Source: a virus. From it: a stretch of 31,536 nucleotides of DNA. This document shows, piece after piece, positions 30,693 through 31,536 of this stretch; positions within the stretch are counted from its first letter, which is position 1; each line of letters begins with the position of its first letter. The position numbers and the translations under genes are program-made. The DNA lies in IMG/VR virus record IMGVR_UViG_3300017527_000247, positions 1-31,536 of that record; one strand, 5' to 3'. The notes beneath the pieces were generated by a model. The model did not search any database, was not told the origin of the DNA, and was given only the letters and a program-made list of their open reading frames with translations.

Positions 30693-31536
30693 TTAGTCTA
30701 TGCTTATGTTTATACCAAGTTTATATAAACCACGCCTCACAACAGCAGCCCCGGCTTCAAGTACGGTTAAGGCTTTACCGACGTAGGTTATCGTTCCATT
30801 TGCGATGTTCTGTGTTACGTCGAAAACGGTGTTCAGTGCTTTGCCGGTGTATGTGATCGTGGCGTCTGCTATCAACACAACAATGTTTAGAAAAACTCCA
30901 AGTGTTTTACCCGTATAGGTTACAGCCGCATTTGCTATTTTAACAACCTCGTCAAAGCGTATGCCCAAAGTTTTACCTGCGTAAGTTATCGCTGCCCTCG
31001 TTATTTCAATCACCTCTGCCCCACCAATCACGAGAGTTTTGCCGGTGTAAGTTACTGTCGCCCGGACAATGGAGACTATTTCATCAAATACGATGTTTAG
31101 TGTCTGTCCAGTGTAAGCAACTGCGGCATTGGCTATCGTAACCATCTCATCGAATATTATGCCGAGGGTCTTGCCGGTGTACGTTACGGCTGCATTAGCG
31201 ATGCCAACAACTATCGCTAAAAAGTCCGCAAGCGCTCTACCTGTGTATGTGATCGCTGCGTTGCTAATCGCGACGATTTCGTCGAATACGATGCCAAGTG
31301 TTTGCCCTGTGTACGTTACCGAGGCGTTGCCAATCGGGACGGCTTCATCGAATACGACGGTAAGAGCGCTTCCTGTGTAAGTTATTGAAGCGTTTCCAGG
31401 TGTCTCCGTAACGCCAGCGGCTGTGTACTCATCAGCACCAGGATCAGGAGTAGAAGCATCCCGGCTATCTCCATCAATATCATCTGTGATGTTAGGATTG
31501 CCGTTTGTATCCAGTGACGGCCAACCAGCCTCTGAA
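30693..31536 (-). CDS. C-terminal part of a beta-helix-type protein with ten 22-residue tandem repeats (runs off the right edge)
   Basis: The frame is open from the stop at 30693 to the window end, so the start is outside; the internal ATG at 31145 is inside a repeat and is not a true start. The first ~40 visible residues (W-P-S-L-D-T-N-G-N-P ... D-I-D-G-D-S-R-D-A-S-T-P-D-P-G-A-D-E-Y) match the closing motif of pectate-lyase-like beta-helix proteins ('DIDG..R......DIGADEY'). Ten repeats follow (30738-31397), and then a ~15-residue end. It is probably a surface-exposed fibre or spike that uses the repeats as a stalk or adhesive tip. The function is inferred. Confidence 0.65.
   Translation of the reverse strand, partial: SEAGWPSLDTNGNPNITDDIDGDSRDASTPDPGADEYTAAGVTETPGNASITYTGSALTVVFDEAVPIGNASVTYTGQTLGIVFDEIVAISNAAITYTGRALADFLAIVVGIANAAVTYTGKTLGIIFDEMVTIANAAVAYTGQTLNIVFDEIVSIVRATVTYTGKTLVIGGAEVIEITRAAITYAGKTLGIRFDEVVKIANAAVTYTGKTLGVFLNIVVLIADATITYTGKALNTVFDVTQNIANGTITYVGKALTVLEAGAAVVRRGLYKLGINISID
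30738..31397 (-). repeat. Ten tandem 66-bp (22-residue) coding repeats
   Basis: The consensus per unit is [AG]-N-A-x-[IV]-T-Y-T-G-[KQ]-[TA]-L followed by about ten residues, often V-F-D-E-x-V-x-I. On the - strand unit 1 starts at 31397 and unit 10 ends at 30738, each exactly 66 bp. T-Y-T/A/V-G is kept in nearly all units (Y at the seventh place in all ten). Nucleotide sequences differ between units, so the protein pattern is selected rather than freshly duplicated. Confidence 0.85.

Noticed and set aside
30693-31145. Treating ATG 31145 as the start of a complete 150-residue gene
   Set aside because: The methionine is inside repeat unit 4; the frame continues with six more relevant features, including three full repeats and a beta-helix ending, to the window edge.
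31129-31380. + strand frame over the tandem repeats
   Set aside because: It repeats only because the coding repeats on the - strand do; the - strand frame is open to the edge and fits the operon.
30738-31397. CRISPR array
   Set aside because: The units are contiguous coding repeats with no spacers and no conserved DNA repeat.
1-31536. tRNA or rRNA genes
   Set aside because: No cloverleaf-like or rRNA sequence was noticed, though no covariance search was possible.

Overview
The window looks like part of a tailed-phage genome (a phage or an uncultivated viral contig). The virion genes resemble those of short-tailed, P22-like podoviruses: portal, scaffold candidate, HK97-type capsid candidate, several small neck proteins, a large nozzle-like protein, and a run of large Ala/Gly-rich proteins like ejected internal virion proteins. 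Nearly every gene has a canonical AGGAGG-type ribosome binding site or a stop/start overlap, which points to a bacterial host. Nothing in the sequence names the host. All family calls rest on reading motifs by eye; no search was run.

Layout. Positions 1-6523 (+ strand) are a DNA-metabolism block. It holds an SSB-like protein with a zinc-finger tail, a coiled-coil protein, three very small proteins, a uracil-DNA glycosylase/family A DNA polymerase fusion, a small coiled-coil protein, a DUF3987-type AAA+ ATPase and a small helix-turn-helix protein. Positions 6524-6813 are a convergent junction with short repeats and an unlisted-size 48-residue membrane protein whose 3' end overlaps the opposing gene. 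Positions 6754-31536 (- strand, transcribed right to left) are one long structural block. In transcription order it holds: a beta-helix/tandem-repeat protein running off the right edge, two small virion-type proteins, a Cys-motif protein (copy A), a beta-helix spike, portal, an 82-residue protein, scaffold candidate, a 234-residue protein, a Cys-motif protein (copy B), decoration candidate, major capsid candidate, a capsid-adjacent beta-helix protein, a zinc-finger fusion, three small basic proteins, a neck protein, a tailspike, two paralogous neck proteins, a 46-residue protein, the nozzle-like protein with sugar-binding insertions, a GNAT-like protein and four ejection-type proteins.

How they fit together. 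The left block would copy the genome: ssDNA binding, an uracil-recognising polymerase and an ATPase helicase candidate. The right block builds the particle and its host-recognition surface. Surface recognition is unusually rich: four beta-helix-type proteins, a 10 x 22-residue repeat array, and carbohydrate-binding and LamG-like domains inside the nozzle. No terminase, integrase, endolysin or RNA polymerase is recognisable, so those genes lie outside the window or are too diverged to see.

Most unusual items: a duplicated protein family with an invariant four-cysteine pattern inside the structural operon (22847-23713 and 29167-29931); the 22-residue repeat array (30738-31397); the LamG-in-Fn3 nesting in the nozzle (12518-15319); the beta-helix gene bounded by an exact 14-bp direct repeat covering its start and the next gene's start (27412-29174); and a polymerase O-helix with Arg where Tyr is expected.
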